Made by a program: the position numbers and the translations under genes. A model generated the notes under the pieces. That model was not told the origin of the DNA. It saw only the letters and a list, made by a program, of their open reading frames with translations, and did not search any database. A stretch of DNA of 64,000 nucleotides from Nitrospirota bacterium (GTDB lineage Bacteria > Nitrospirota > Nitrospiria > JACQBW01), in assembly GCA_016194305.1 (NCBI GenBank), contig JACQBW010000011.1, positions 62,001 through 126,000 of the forward strand, given 5' to 3'. Position 1 is the stretch's first letter. Every line of letters begins with the position of its first letter. This document shows positions 7,941 to 17,671 of the stretch, piece by piece.

Positions 7941-9965
7941 CTAATTCCTTCTGGGAATGACCGTAATTCTTGGTAATGACCACTTTTTTAAATCTCTTGC
8001 TAAATCGGTTTGTTCTTTATTCACCCAGGCCATGATGTAATATGGCCCCGCTGGTGTCCCTGCCGGTAATGTTACGATGACCTTTCCCCTTTTGCCGGTA
8101 CCGACATCCAATTTATCCAATTGCATTTTAGGAAAAAGAGGTATGTCGTCCTTATCTCCAATCGCTTTGTTCTTGGTTAGGAGAAATTCAATTTCCGATG
8201 CGGATGCGGTCGAACCCCCCCGATTATAAATCATGGCCTCGATCGCGAAATCCTCTCCACTCCGAACCTTTGAAACTTTGGTTGATAAGCTGGTTACCAC
8301 CAAATCGGGTAAAGGAATTGTAACGGTATTTGAGGTGCATGCCCAATTATTCTCTTCATTTGATTCGGCCACACTATTATGGGCGTCTGCGATGGCACAA
8401 ATATGATAATTACCTTCCGGCATATTTTCAGGAATTTGCATTAACAATGCAATCTTCTTCCTTTCTCCGGAATGCAAATGACCTAATTCGTTTTGGGTCC
8501 TGGATACGACATTATTCAAATTGGCAAATATCCCGCTGGTTGACAGGTAGAATGAAACGACAGAAGGTCCAGCAGCACCATTCCCTTCATTTAATAAAGT
8601 CAAGTTAATAGGAATCGAACTACCGGCAGATCCTCGTATGACCGAGCTGGTGATTGTGTTCACAATTAGGTCGGGCCGACGGACCACGATTTTTGAATAT
8701 GAACAGAAGATATTGTTCTCCTCATCGGATTCGTTGATCCTGTTTTCGGGGTCTGCCTCGGAGCAGAGAAAATAAGAATTGCCCGGTGTATTCGGAGGTA
8801 TTTCTAAAAGAGTCGTTGAAGTGTCCGATGTGTCCTGTCCAAGGGAATCGATTGCCCGAAATGAAGGCAGATCGATATAATCGGAAGGGTGATCAGACAT
8901 GCTCGCCGAAAGATGATAAGCAATTGAAAATCGCTCGTTAATAGCGGTACCGTGATTTGTGACTTCATCCACAATGGACAAACGGCTTCCTGCATCGATG
9001 GCCGACTCATTTGGAATAGTCGATGTCACTTCAAGATCAGGCATAAATGTATTCAGATTAATCGTTGTGGCCTCGGAACGGGTTTCGATTTTTGGGAAAT
9101 GCTTTTTGGGACTCTCACCGTCGCTGCTTCCAGGAACATTCTGATTCAAGATCCCGCCAAACGCGAAGTTTTGGATGATTTTCCCCCCTGCTGATACACT
9201 AATTCTTGCTTCTTGTTGTCCCAAAACTGGATGCCAGGCATGTATTTCATATTCTCCCGGAGGAATCCCGTCAATGCTAAATGTTCCGTCCGCACCTACG
9301 ATCGCATAATAGGGATTTTCTACCGGATAATAGTAGCTGTTCATATAACTGTGTTGGTCACACTGCAAATGAAGAATGCTCTCTTTCTTCCGGATAATCG
9401 TCGGTTTGTTAATGACCTGGTCCTTGTTTGGAAGCGGAAGATTAAAAATTGTTGAGCTCGAAGAACCAGTTTCTTCAAACAGATGAGGGTTATGTAGTAC
9501 GCCTGTGGATGTTTTAGGATCAGCCGGATCGGCATCCAGATTCCTGACACGGAATTCCGCCTTTTTTACCGCAACCCCGACAAATTTCGAGGGCGCTCCC
9601 TGTACCAGAAACCGGCAGATATCAGCATTCGTATCCGTTCCGGAAAAATTGAAAGGTTTCCCTTTTTCTACATGTTCGATCGCAACCACCACATCCTCTA
9701 ACGATCCATCTTTTCCGACATTCACATCATGCAAAAGGCGATGTCCCTTTCCATCGTTATCTTCCTTTCCGCAATATTCTGACTGCGGGAATTTATTGAG
9801 TTCAAATGATTTAGGAATAGGAGCAAATCCGATGTAGGTAATCTTTCCTTTAACAAAACCGCCATGAACAACCGCCGTCACTTCATATCCAAATGTTCGA
9901 AAGCTCGTCAGGACGACGAACAGGACAGCCAGGAAACATTTTGAAGCAGGATTATATCGATGCAT
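7941..9965 (-). CDS. Secreted protein: cupredoxin-like domain plus CARDB repeats
   Basis: A 674-residue exported protein with a signal peptide ending around FRTFGYE. Residues about 25-290 resemble the cupredoxin-like, carboxypeptidase-regulatory-like proteins related to MauL: LQCDQHSYMNSYYYPVENPY near residue 200, then DGTFSIDGIPPGEYEIHAWHP. Cys and His residues in these two segments could bind copper. The rest holds three CARDB-type adhesion modules, each starting near PDLEVTS, PDLIVNT and PDLVVTS and containing the SDEENN/SNEENN signature. A surface or periplasmic metal-binding adhesive role is likely but unproven. It has no clear operon partners. Confidence 0.72.
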   Translation of the reverse strand: MHRYNPASKCFLAVLFVVLTSFRTFGYEVTAVVHGGFVKGKITYIGFAPIPKSFELNKFPQSEYCGKEDNDGKGHRLLHDVNVGKDGSLEDVVVAIEHVEKGKPFNFSGTDTNADICRFLVQGAPSKFVGVAVKKAEFRVRNLDADPADPKTSTGVLHNPHLFEETGSSSSTIFNLPLPNKDQVINKPTIIRKKESILHLQCDQHSYMNSYYYPVENPYYAIVGADGTFSIDGIPPGEYEIHAWHPVLGQQEARISVSAGGKIIQNFAFGGILNQNVPGSSDGESPKKHFPKIETRSEATTINLNTFMPDLEVTSTIPNESAIDAGSRLSIVDEVTNHGTAINERFSIAYHLSASMSDHPSDYIDLPSFRAIDSLGQDTSDTSTTLLEIPPNTPGNSYFLCSEADPENRINESDEENNIFCSYSKIVVRRPDLIVNTITSSVIRGSAGSSIPINLTLLNEGNGAAGPSVVSFYLSTSGIFANLNNVVSRTQNELGHLHSGERKKIALLMQIPENMPEGNYHICAIADAHNSVAESNEENNWACTSNTVTIPLPDLVVTSLSTKVSKVRSGEDFAIEAMIYNRGGSTASASEIEFLLTKNKAIGDKDDIPLFPKMQLDKLDVGTGKRGKVIVTLPAGTPAGPYYIMAWVNKEQTDLARDLKKWSLPRITVIPRRN

Positions 9966-10285
9966 CAGGCATTCTCATTTCAATAGCAATTGAAGGCTTT
10001 TATTCTACCTTTATTTTGCGGGATTTCCGGTGAAAAGGTCAAATCAAAAAGCAGGACGAAATCCGAAGTAGGTCACATTGGAAAGCGATCTGCGGATGCT
10101 TCGGTGCAGGAAAAAATGAAAGTGACCTGAATCCGCCTATAAAGAGAAATGAGGTGACTCCGGAGTACTGGAAAAAGCCTTCGTGGCAGGAATTTAGGAC
10201 AGGACCCGAATTTACATATGAGTATTACGTAGAGTTCGAAAAAAGCGATTTTGAGCGACGAGATCAAACATTCAGCGGTGGAAAA
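9966..10285. other. Intergenic stretch without a convincing gene
   Basis: This 320-base gap lies upstream of the CARDB gene (minus) and downstream of the desaturase (minus). It must carry the CARDB promoter, but I could not pick convincing boxes. A short plus-strand reading frame starting near 10154 is discussed among the rejected items. Confidence 0.5.
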
Positions 10286-11497
10286 TTAATACGAAGGGAG
10301 CATAGAAGGATTCCCGTAAGAACTGTAGAATTCAAGAATTAGATTATTCCAGTTAGCATAGGCTTCTTTAAGCTGAAATTGAGACGACTCCAGATCGTCT
10401 CTTAATTTATTCAAGATTTCAATACGGCGGTTTTCCAGGGAACTTTTTACAATCTTATATTCGACCTTCATTCGATTCCACCGTATGCCGGCTGCCAGAA
10501 GTTTCTCATGGGCCTGATTGAGTCTTTGTTCGAGTGCTTCGGGAAGGGTCTTTGAAAATCGATTCATGTTCTGCAAAACTCTTTCTCGTTGGACAAGAAT
10601 CCGGGCTCTGAATATACTCTCATCAGATGCCTTTCTCAGTTTCTTGACAAAACGGAACGCTTCGAGCAGTTTAATCATCCATTTGGTGGGATCCCATTGA
10701 TACCATTTAATCCCGTTCCGGTAGTCGAATTGGAATTGATGGTGGTAATTGTGATATCCCTCACCAAAGGTCAGTAGGGCCGTAAGCATGTTGTCGCGGG
10801 CAGAACTCTTGAGAGAATAAGGCTGTTTCCCTAAGTAGTGACTGAGCGAATTGATGAGAAATGTCGAATGATGGACCAAAACAGTACGGACAAAACCACC
10901 CCAGAGCAATCCGCCCCAGGGATCGTGATAAATCATACCTAAAAGAAAGGGAATTCCAAATCCCATCAATCCTGCAATGGGAAAATAATGGCAGTGTTGC
11001 CACCAAACCAGCTTGTCTTCTCGAAGATCTCGAACGTTTTCAAAGGTGCTTTCCCGATCTTTAAAAAAGACCCAACCGATATGAGCGTAAAAGAATCCTT
11101 TCTGAATACTATAGGGGTCATTCAGCTGGTCTACAAAACGGTGGTGATCCCGGTGATCTGAACACCATTTTACAGCTGACTTTTGAAAAGCCGCCGCGCC
11201 AAAAATGAGAAAGAAAAATTTGATCAAAGCATTGGCTTCATAGGATCGATGGCCAAAAAGCCGATGATATCCTCCCGTGATCGATAACCCGGTTGCCGCA
11301 AAAAATAATGCGCATAAAATCAAGTTGTTCCATGAAAAGCCGACGATTGCGAGATGGAGAGGAATTCCGATGAGAGAGACAAGGGGTGTTAGGATCAAAA
11401 AGATGCCGTTAAGCCAGTAAATATCAGAAGCTGACGGAAGTTTTTCGCCTGTATTGGACTTTTTGTTCATCTTTTTGTTTCCTTTCAAAAGGAGCAA
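10286..11497 (-). CDS. Acyl-CoA/acyl-lipid delta-9 fatty acid desaturase
   Basis: A membrane di-iron desaturase of 403 residues that inserts a double bond in acyl chains. Three histidine boxes are visible: HRLFGH, HRDHHRF and HNYHH (in EGYHNYHH). About four hydrophobic segments surround them. The core family ends near residue 280; the remaining 120 residues form an unusual charged, probably helical tail (for example QRERVLQNMNRFSKTLPEAL) without a known domain. The start is chosen at the ATG after GAAAGGAAACAAAAAG. It is a stand-alone gene, probably adjusting membrane fluidity. Confidence 0.88.
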   Translation of the reverse strand: MLLLKGNKKMNKKSNTGEKLPSASDIYWLNGIFLILTPLVSLIGIPLHLAIVGFSWNNLILCALFFAATGLSITGGYHRLFGHRSYEANALIKFFFLIFGAAAFQKSAVKWCSDHRDHHRFVDQLNDPYSIQKGFFYAHIGWVFFKDRESTFENVRDLREDKLVWWQHCHYFPIAGLMGFGIPFLLGMIYHDPWGGLLWGGFVRTVLVHHSTFLINSLSHYLGKQPYSLKSSARDNMLTALLTFGEGYHNYHHQFQFDYRNGIKWYQWDPTKWMIKLLEAFRFVKKLRKASDESIFRARILVQRERVLQNMNRFSKTLPEALEQRLNQAHEKLLAAGIRWNRMKVEYKIVKSSLENRRIEILNKLRDDLESSQFQLKEAYANWNNLILEFYSSYGNPSMLPSY

Positions 11498-11598
11498 CTC
11501 TTTCTATCATACCACTTAATGGGTATTTATGCCATGGGAGAAAAAGAGAAATATCAAGAATGGGAAAATCCAATCCTGATCATAGCGGGAGAATCGGA

Positions 11599-12423
11599 TT
11601 AAGGTCTGTAAAGTTTCAGGGCGTCGGGAAGCCAGGCCTTGATCTGGTCAATTCTTTTCTGATCGGCAGGGTGGGTCGATAAGAATTCAGGCGAATGATT
11701 TTTGTTTTCGGCAGACATCCGTTGCCAGAATGGGATCGCTGATTCAGGATTATAGCCGGCCATGGCCATAAGGTTAAGTCCGATGTGGTCTGCCTCCGAT
11801 TCCTGCGATCTTTCGAAAGGGAGCATGACTCCGACATTCGTTCCGATTCCAAATGCCTGATGAATGACGCCTCTTTCCTGATCATTACCCGAACCCCCGA
11901 GTAAAATTTCCAATCCGGCGGCGCCAAGTTCCGCGAGTTGTCCCCGGCTCATTCGTTCGACGCCATGTCTGGCGATGGCATGGCCGATTTCATGTCCCAA
12001 AACTGTGGCCAATCCGGACTCATCTTTTGTAAAGGGGAGAATGCCTGTGTAAACGACCACTTTCCCCCCGGGGAGCGCAAAGGCATTGACGGTTTTAGGA
12101 TCATCGATCACCGTGAATTCCCACGGATAGTGGGGAGGGACAGACAATCCGATCAGTCTTCCTTTTGCCGGGTCTTCGACGATTGCGGCGATCTTTTTTC
12201 CCACGCCTGCGACGAGATCCATTGTCTTCGGGTCCTTTGAAATGGGCCCTTTTTTTACAACGTCATTGTAGGCTTGTATCCCCATTCTGATTTCACTTTT
12301 GGAGTCGATTGTGGGGAGAATAAACTGGGAGCGGCCGCTGACAGGTGCCGTGGAACAGGCGTTAAGGAGTTCTAGAGAAAGCAGGGGGAAGAGAAAAAAG
12401 CGTGATAGGTTGATGGAAGTCAT
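11599..12423 (-). CDS. M48-family metalloprotease, predicted lipoprotein (BepA/LoiP-like)
   Basis: A periplasmic zinc protease. The zinc motif is HEIGHAIARHG and the downstream glutamate is in SQESEADHIGLNLMAMAGYNP, both typical of M48 peptidases such as BepA, YcaL and LoiP that maintain outer-membrane proteins. I chose the internal ATG at 12423, giving MTSINLSRFFLFPLLSLELL then NACST, because this yields a lipoprotein signal with a plausible lipobox LLNAC and avoids a 76-base overlap with the gene upstream. A longer frame to 12516 exists. The gene follows the small exported protein with 16 bases between them, so they are probably cotranscribed. Confidence 0.85.
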   Translation of the reverse strand: MTSINLSRFFLFPLLSLELLNACSTAPVSGRSQFILPTIDSKSEIRMGIQAYNDVVKKGPISKDPKTMDLVAGVGKKIAAIVEDPAKGRLIGLSVPPHYPWEFTVIDDPKTVNAFALPGGKVVVYTGILPFTKDESGLATVLGHEIGHAIARHGVERMSRGQLAELGAAGLEILLGGSGNDQERGVIHQAFGIGTNVGVMLPFERSQESEADHIGLNLMAMAGYNPESAIPFWQRMSAENKNHSPEFLSTHPADQKRIDQIKAWLPDALKLYRP

Positions 12424-12439
12424 TCTTGTGAACAGAGGA

Positions 12440-12832
12440 CTATTTCTTGGGTGATTTTTTCTCTTTGGGAAGAGGTTTGACGTAGAGTTTTTTGATAACA
12501 ACTTTTCGAGCGACAATTACCCCTTTAATTCGTTCATATTCCAGGTGAACCGTTGACTGGAGCGGAATCTCCTTGAGTAGAATATCCTTTCCCTGGTATT
12601 GAATCAAGGTTTTACTGTTGACAATGGCCCTGACGGAACGAAGGCCCCCTTTTTTACCGCTTTTCTTAACCTGAATCGTGGACGACAGGAAGTGAATTTC
12701 AACCAGAGTTAATTTTCCCGTTAGCGATTGCAGTTCGGTCTCGGATGGCTCCTGGGTTCTTCCTTCAATCGGCTGGGAAATTATGAAAAGGAGGGAAAGT
12801 GCGATGAAGCTCGCTAAAGCATTTCGTATCAT
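12440..12832 (-). CDS. Small exported protein of unknown function
   Basis: A protein of 130 residues from the ATG at 12832. Residues 1-27 are a signal peptide (MIRNALASFIALSLLFIISQ). The mature part is basic and probably beta-rich, with segments SLTGKLTLVEIHFLSSTIQV and STVHLEYERIKGVIVARKVV. The pattern suggests a small OB-like or PRC-like beta-barrel fold, but I do not recognise the family. The reading frame stays open to 12997, overlapping the divergent mrp start, and the signal peptide decides for 12832. It is probably cotranscribed with the M48 protease. Confidence 0.7.
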   Translation of the reverse strand: MIRNALASFIALSLLFIISQPIEGRTQEPSETELQSLTGKLTLVEIHFLSSTIQVKKSGKKGGLRSVRAIVNSKTLIQYQGKDILLKEIPLQSTVHLEYERIKGVIVARKVVIKKLYVKPLPKEKKSPKK

Positions 12833-12985
12833 TGTTGTAAGTATATAGGCAAACCGTTTCTTTATCAAATTCGGTAGAATAGGTAAAACTTGACACCGGC
12901 AGAAACCGCGTTCTATGATGAATTTGATATTGTGCGCAATTGAAGCGGGTCTATTGGATAGACTCAACTTAAATTTGGAGATGGA

Positions 12986-14068
12986 ATGGGAACCCACATG
13001 ACAGAAGATTTAGTAATGAATTCATTGAAAAAGGTGATTGAGCCCGAGTTGTTTAAAGATATCGTTACCCTGAATATGGTGAAAGATCTCAAAATTAATG
13101 GCAAGGACATTTCATTAACCATTGTTCTGACGACCCCTGCTTGTCCCTTGAAAGGGGAAATTCAAAATCGAGTAGAAAAGGCGGTTAAAGAGGATTTCCC
13201 GGACGCGGGCAAGATTGATATTCACTGGACCTCCAATGTGACTTCTGGAAAAGCGGGAGGAAAAGAGAATCTCATTCCGACCATTAAAAACACGATTGCC
13301 GTGAGCAGTGGAAAGGGAGGCGTCGGTAAATCGACAGTTACAGTGAATCTGGCCGTGGCTTTGGCGCAAGCGGGCGCAAGAGTCGGCTTGCTCGATGCCG
13401 ATGTCTATGGTCCGAATATTCCGTTGATGATGGGAGTTTCGAAGGCGCCTGTATCCGAAGGGGGAAAACTGGAGCCTGCAGAGAGCCACCAGGTCAAATT
13501 TATTTCGATGGCCTTCATGGTTGAAGATGATACCCCGATTGTCTGGCGCGGACCGATGATTCACGGAGCAATTCAGCAATTTCTTCGGGATGTGAACTGG
13601 GGAGAACTGGATTATCTATTGATCGATCTTCCACCTGGAACAGGTGACGCACAGCTCAGTATTACTCAACTGATTCCATTGACCGGGGCGATCATTGTGA
13701 CCACGCCACAGGATGTGGCGCTTCTCGATTCAAAAAGAGGTCTCGCCATGTTTCAAAAGGTCCATGTTCCTCTTCTGGGAATCGTGGAGAATATGAGTTA
13801 TTTCTGCTGTCCGCACTGCCACGAAAAAACTGAAATATTCAGTCGTGGGGGTGGTAAAACTGCAGCTGACAAGTTAAAAGTCCCGTTTCTTGGAGAGATC
13901 CCGATCGATCCGGCTATTCGGGTAGGGGGAGATACTGGCCGTCCGATTGTCGTTTCCGACCCCGACTCGCCCCAGGCCCGATCGTTTGTTCAGATCGCTG
14001 GTCTGCTGGCGGCCCAGATCAGCGTGATGAATGCAAAAGGATCTACGCTAAAAATCGTCACGGTCTGA
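12986..14068 (+). CDS. mrp: Mrp/NBP35-family iron-sulfur carrier ATPase (ApbC)
   Basis: A 360-residue P-loop ATPase that carries and delivers iron-sulfur clusters. Residues about 5-80 form a MIP18/DUF59 domain (VIEPELFKDIVTLNMVKDL). The deviant Walker A motif is SSGKGGVGKSTVTVNLA near residue 110. A CxxC motif, YFCCPHCHEK near residue 270, is the expected cluster ligand at the dimer interface. GGAG ends six bases before the ATG at 12986; an in-frame ATG at 12998 is an alternative. A role in maturing the many iron-sulfur proteins encoded nearby (Sdh, Nuo) is plausible but inferred. Its stop abuts the clpB stop with no gap. Confidence 0.92.
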   Translation: MGTHMTEDLVMNSLKKVIEPELFKDIVTLNMVKDLKINGKDISLTIVLTTPACPLKGEIQNRVEKAVKEDFPDAGKIDIHWTSNVTSGKAGGKENLIPTIKNTIAVSSGKGGVGKSTVTVNLAVALAQAGARVGLLDADVYGPNIPLMMGVSKAPVSEGGKLEPAESHQVKFISMAFMVEDDTPIVWRGPMIHGAIQQFLRDVNWGELDYLLIDLPPGTGDAQLSITQLIPLTGAIIVTTPQDVALLDSKRGLAMFQKVHVPLLGIVENMSYFCCPHCHEKTEIFSRGGGKTAADKLKVPFLGEIPIDPAIRVGGDTGRPIVVSDPDSPQARSFVQIAGLLAAQISVMNAKGSTLKIVTV

Positions 14069-16654
14069 TTAAGCCAGTTTAAAAGATAAGGTCTGGTCGG
14101 CCGCATCGACTTTGACCTTGTTTCCTTCTTTGAATTCACCCGAAAGAATTCTAAATGCCAGAGGGTTCAGAATATCTCTCTGAATCAGTCTTTTTAACGG
14201 TCTGGCTCCATAGACCGGATCGTATCCTACTGATGCAAGATATTCTTTTGCCGCATCGGTCAGCGTAATCTCGATTTTCTTTTCTAAAAGGCGCTTCTTA
14301 AGTTGAACGAGCTGGATATCGACGATTGTTTTTAATTGTTTCATCGTGAGCGGGTGGAAAATAATAATATCGTCGATCCGGTTTAAGAATTCAGGTCTGA
14401 AATGCTCCCGTAGAACTCCCATAACCCGGGTTCTCATTTTTGTTTCGTCTTTGGCCAGTTCTGAAATCTCCTGGCTCCCGAGATTGGAGGTCATGATGAT
14501 AACCGTGTTTTTAAAATCGACCGTTCTTCCCTGACCGTCTGTCAGCCGTCCATCGTCTAACAGCTGAAGCAGGACGTTGAAAACATCGGGATGCGCTTTT
14601 TCAATTTCATCGAATAACAGGACCGAATAAGGTTTCCGGCGGATCGCTTCCGTGAGCTGACCCCCTTCATCAAATCCGACATATCCGGGAGGCGCGCCGA
14701 TCAGCCGTGAAACCGAGTGTTTTTCCATATATTCCGACATATCGATCCGGATCATCGCTTCATCCTGATCAAACAAAAATTCCGCTAAGGCCCGAGCAAG
14801 TTCTGTTTTCCCAACTCCGGTTGGACCGAGAAAAATAAATGAACCCAGTGGCCGATTGGGGTCTCCGACTCCCGCTCTTGAACGGCGTATTGCGTTAGAA
14901 ACCGCTTCAATGGCCTCTTCCTGGCCGACGACTCTTTGTTTTAGCCGTTCTTCCATCTGAACCAGCTTTTCAATTTCCCCTTCCAGCATTTTCGAAACCG
15001 GAATGCCGGTCCATTTGGAAAGAATATGGGCGATATCCTCTTCATCCACCTCTTCTTTGAGCATTCTCTTGTCAAATCCCTGCAATTTCAGATTCGCGTT
15101 CTCAAGCGACCGGGTTAATTCAACCAGCCGGCCATATTTTAGTTCTGCGGCCCGGCCGAGATTACCCTCCCGTTCGGCCTTTTCGGCTTCCAGCTTTGCG
15201 TTTTCAATCTCCTCTTTTCTCTTCCTGATTTCCTGGATGATTTCTTTTTCCATCTGCCATTGAACTTTTAATCCGCCGCTTTCACTCTTGAGGGAGGCGA
15301 TTTCCCGGCCAATCTTATCCAGTTTTTCAAGTGATTCAGAGTCTTTCTCTTTTTTAACCGCTTCCCGTTCGATTTCGAGCTGGAGTATTTTTCGCTCGAT
15401 TTCATCCAGATCCGTTGGCATGCTGTCGATCTCCATTCTGAGTTTCGAAGCCGATTCATCAATCAGGTCAATTGCTTTATCAGGAAGGAAACGGTCTGAA
15501 ATATAACGATTTGAGAGTACCGCTGCGCTGACGATTGCCGAATCCTTGATGCGTACGCCATGGTGGACCTCATAACGCTCTTTCAAACCCCTCAAGATGG
15601 AAATTGTCTCTTCCACGGTGGGTTCATCGGCTACGACCGGTTGAAAACGGCGTTCCAGCGCGGAGTCCTTTTCGATATATTTCCGGTACTCTTCAAGTGT
15701 GGTCGCTCCGACACAACGAAGTTCTCCTCTTGCCAAAGGGGGTTTGAGCATATTCGATGCATCCATAGCCCCTTCTGCGGCACCTGCTCCCACCAGCGTG
15801 TGAAGTTCGTCAATAAAAAGTATAATTTCTCCGGCCGCATCGACCACCTCTTTTAAGACGGCTTTCAGGCGTTCTTCAAACTCCCCCCGGAATTTAGCGC
15901 CGGCAATCAGCGCCCCCATATCGAGTGCAACGACTCTTTTATTTTTAAGTCCTTCCGGAACATCACCTTTGGAGATCCGCTGGGCCAATCCTTCGACTAT
16001 GGCCGTTTTCCCAACTCCGGGTTCGCCAATTAATACAGGATTATTTTTTGTTCTGCGCGATAGCACCTGAATCACTCTTCGAATTTCCTCATCCCTTCCG
16101 ATGACCGGATCGAGTTTTCCTCTTCGTGCGGCGTCAGTCAGGTCCCGGCTGTATTTTTGGAGCGCCTGATATTTGTCTTCTGCATGCGGATCGGTAACAC
16201 GCTGTGAGCCCCGCACCTCTACCAGTGCTTTTAAAATAATTTCCTTGTAAATGCCCTGCGAACGAAGAATCTTTCCCGCTGCGCCCTGGTCTTCGGACGA
16301 GGCGATCAAAAGATGCTCGGTGCTGATATAGTCATCCTTGAGGTAATCCGCTTCTTTCTCAGCCTTTTCAAATGTTTGTAACAGACGTGGTGCGATAAAA
16401 ATTTGTCCGGAAGAGATCCCTGCACCGGTGACTTGCGGCAGTTTTTTTATTTCTGATTCCAGATCCTTCTTTAATTTTTCGATGTTCGCGCCGAGTTTTT
16501 TAAGAATCGGGAGGATTATTCCGCCCTCCTGATCGATCAGGGTCAAAATAAGCTGTTCGAGGTCAAATTGCTGATGGTTTCGCTTTTCCGCCTCTTTTTG
16601 AGCATTTTGAAGCGCTTCCTGTGTTTTGACGGTGAGTTTCTCAGGCCGTATCAT
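14069..16654 (-). CDS. clpB: ATP-dependent chaperone ClpB (disaggregase)
   Basis: An 861-residue Hsp100 disaggregase of full length. It has an N-terminal double Clp repeat (about 1-145), a first AAA+ ring with Walker [10 protein letters not shown] near residue 205, the M coiled-coil (about 405-530), and a second AAA+ ring with GPTGVGKTE near residue 605. The sensor and pore loops look intact (GYVGFDEGG). It rescues aggregated proteins together with DnaK. It is transcribed alone toward mrp. An ACTCATT-N13-AATGAGT dyad upstream may be a regulatory site. Confidence 0.97.
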   Translation of the reverse strand: MIRPEKLTVKTQEALQNAQKEAEKRNHQQFDLEQLILTLIDQEGGIILPILKKLGANIEKLKKDLESEIKKLPQVTGAGISSGQIFIAPRLLQTFEKAEKEADYLKDDYISTEHLLIASSEDQGAAGKILRSQGIYKEIILKALVEVRGSQRVTDPHAEDKYQALQKYSRDLTDAARRGKLDPVIGRDEEIRRVIQVLSRRTKNNPVLIGEPGVGKTAIVEGLAQRISKGDVPEGLKNKRVVALDMGALIAGAKFRGEFEERLKAVLKEVVDAAGEIILFIDELHTLVGAGAAEGAMDASNMLKPPLARGELRCVGATTLEEYRKYIEKDSALERRFQPVVADEPTVEETISILRGLKERYEVHHGVRIKDSAIVSAAVLSNRYISDRFLPDKAIDLIDESASKLRMEIDSMPTDLDEIERKILQLEIEREAVKKEKDSESLEKLDKIGREIASLKSESGGLKVQWQMEKEIIQEIRKRKEEIENAKLEAEKAEREGNLGRAAELKYGRLVELTRSLENANLKLQGFDKRMLKEEVDEEDIAHILSKWTGIPVSKMLEGEIEKLVQMEERLKQRVVGQEEAIEAVSNAIRRSRAGVGDPNRPLGSFIFLGPTGVGKTELARALAEFLFDQDEAMIRIDMSEYMEKHSVSRLIGAPPGYVGFDEGGQLTEAIRRKPYSVLLFDEIEKAHPDVFNVLLQLLDDGRLTDGQGRTVDFKNTVIIMTSNLGSQEISELAKDETKMRTRVMGVLREHFRPEFLNRIDDIIIFHPLTMKQLKTIVDIQLVQLKKRLLEKKIEITLTDAAKEYLASVGYDPVYGARPLKRLIQRDILNPLAFRILSGEFKEGNKVKVDAADQTLSFKLA

Positions 16655-16690
16655 CTTGTTTTCCTTCCATTTTCAAGTCATAAAAAATAC

Positions 16691-16717
16691 ACTCATTCAC
16701 TCTGTATGATAATGAGT
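16691..16717. promoter_or_regulatory. Inverted repeat upstream of clpB (candidate operator)
   Basis: ACTCATT (16691-16697) and AATGAGT (16711-16717) are exact complements with 13 bases between, extending to 8 of 10 matching positions outward. The dyad lies between divergent clpB and mazG. The sequence is not a CIRCE element. An operator role for heat-shock control is only a suggestion. Confidence 0.35.
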
Positions 16718-16796
16718 ATTTGAGGCTGAAATCCGGAAAGTCAAGGAACGAAAGATTAAATTGCACTTTTTGAGAGATTTAAGTACCTTATCTTCG

Positions 16797-17579
16797 ATGA
16801 GCGGATCGTTTGACGAATTAGTGGACATCATGACGCGCCTGAGAGGTGAAAAGGGTTGTCCCTGGGATCAACTGCAGACCCACAAAAGTCTCATCCCCTA
16901 TCTTATCGAAGAGAGCCACGAAGTCATCGAGGCGATCGATTCAGAGGATCGAGGTCATCTGACAGAGGAGCTGGGAGACCTTCTGCTTCAGGTCATATTT
17001 CACGCCGAGATCGCGAGGGAGAAGGGGGAATTTTCAATTGAGGAGGTACTGAAGGGATTGATTGAAAAATTAAAGTCGAGACATCCTCATGTCTTTGGTG
17101 ATACCAAACTTCATTCCGCGGAACAGGTTCTTATGAACTGGGAAAAAAACAAAATGATGGAAAAAAGTGGAAGCCGGGAATCCTGTCTCGACGGGGTTCC
17201 TCCTTCACTTCCGGCGTTGATGCGGGCTCAAAAAATTCAGAAAAAGGCATCCAAAATCGGTTTCGACTGGACCCAAAAAAAGGAAGTTGTTGCCAAATTC
17301 GAAGAAGAGTGGAAAGAATTTAAAGGCGCGTTGGAAACAAATTGTTCTGAGGAGATTGAAGACGAAGCAGGAGACCTCTTCTTTACTCTGGTCAATCTCG
17401 CCAGAAGTTTAAAACTCGACTCCGAACAACTCCTGCGAGGATCAACGGAAAAATTCATCAAACGCTTTCGAAAGATGGAAGATGAATCCAAAAGAAGGGG
17501 TGTTTTGCTTGAAAATCTCACAGCCGAAGAATGGGATCAGCTCTGGTTAATGGCTAAGAAACAAGAGGGTTCGTCCTGA
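16797..17579 (+). CDS. mazG: Nucleoside triphosphate pyrophosphohydrolase MazG
   Basis: A house-cleaning enzyme that hydrolyses nucleoside triphosphates to monophosphates and pyrophosphate. It has the tandem MazG repeat layout: the first domain includes GEKGCPWDQLQTHKSLIPYL and EESHEVIEAI with ELGDLLLQVIFHAEIA, and the second includes EEEWKEFKGAL and EIEDEAGDLFFTLVNLAR. The acidic ExxE and ExxD sets that bind magnesium are present in both. I prefer ATG 16797 because family members begin close to FDELVDIMTRLRG; a TTG at 16761 would add 12 residues. It is divergent from clpB. Confidence 0.92.
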   Translation: MSGSFDELVDIMTRLRGEKGCPWDQLQTHKSLIPYLIEESHEVIEAIDSEDRGHLTEELGDLLLQVIFHAEIAREKGEFSIEEVLKGLIEKLKSRHPHVFGDTKLHSAEQVLMNWEKNKMMEKSGSRESCLDGVPPSLPALMRAQKIQKKASKIGFDWTQKKEVVAKFEEEWKEFKGALETNCSEEIEDEAGDLFFTLVNLARSLKLDSEQLLRGSTEKFIKRFRKMEDESKRRGVLLENLTAEEWDQLWLMAKKQEGSS

Positions 17580-17606
17580 AGTTTTTGCCTAAAGTACCCG
17601 CCTAAC

Positions 17607-17635
17607 TTGCATTTTCCTGGAATGTCTTCTATACT
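17607..17635 (+). promoter_or_regulatory. Predicted promoter of the first pilus-like operon
   Basis: TTGCAT is followed after 17 bases by TATACT, 37 bases before the pilC-like ATG. The -10 box is good and the -35 box weak (3/6). Confidence 0.4.
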
Positions 17636-17671
17636 TTAAAAAAATGAAATACTTAGGAAAATAAACCACTT

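Noticed and set aside
10154-10342. Short plus-strand reading frame (62 codons) starting at GTG
   Set aside because: It overlaps the end of the desaturase gene by 57 bases on the opposite strand, has no clear ribosome binding site and shows no recognisable motif.
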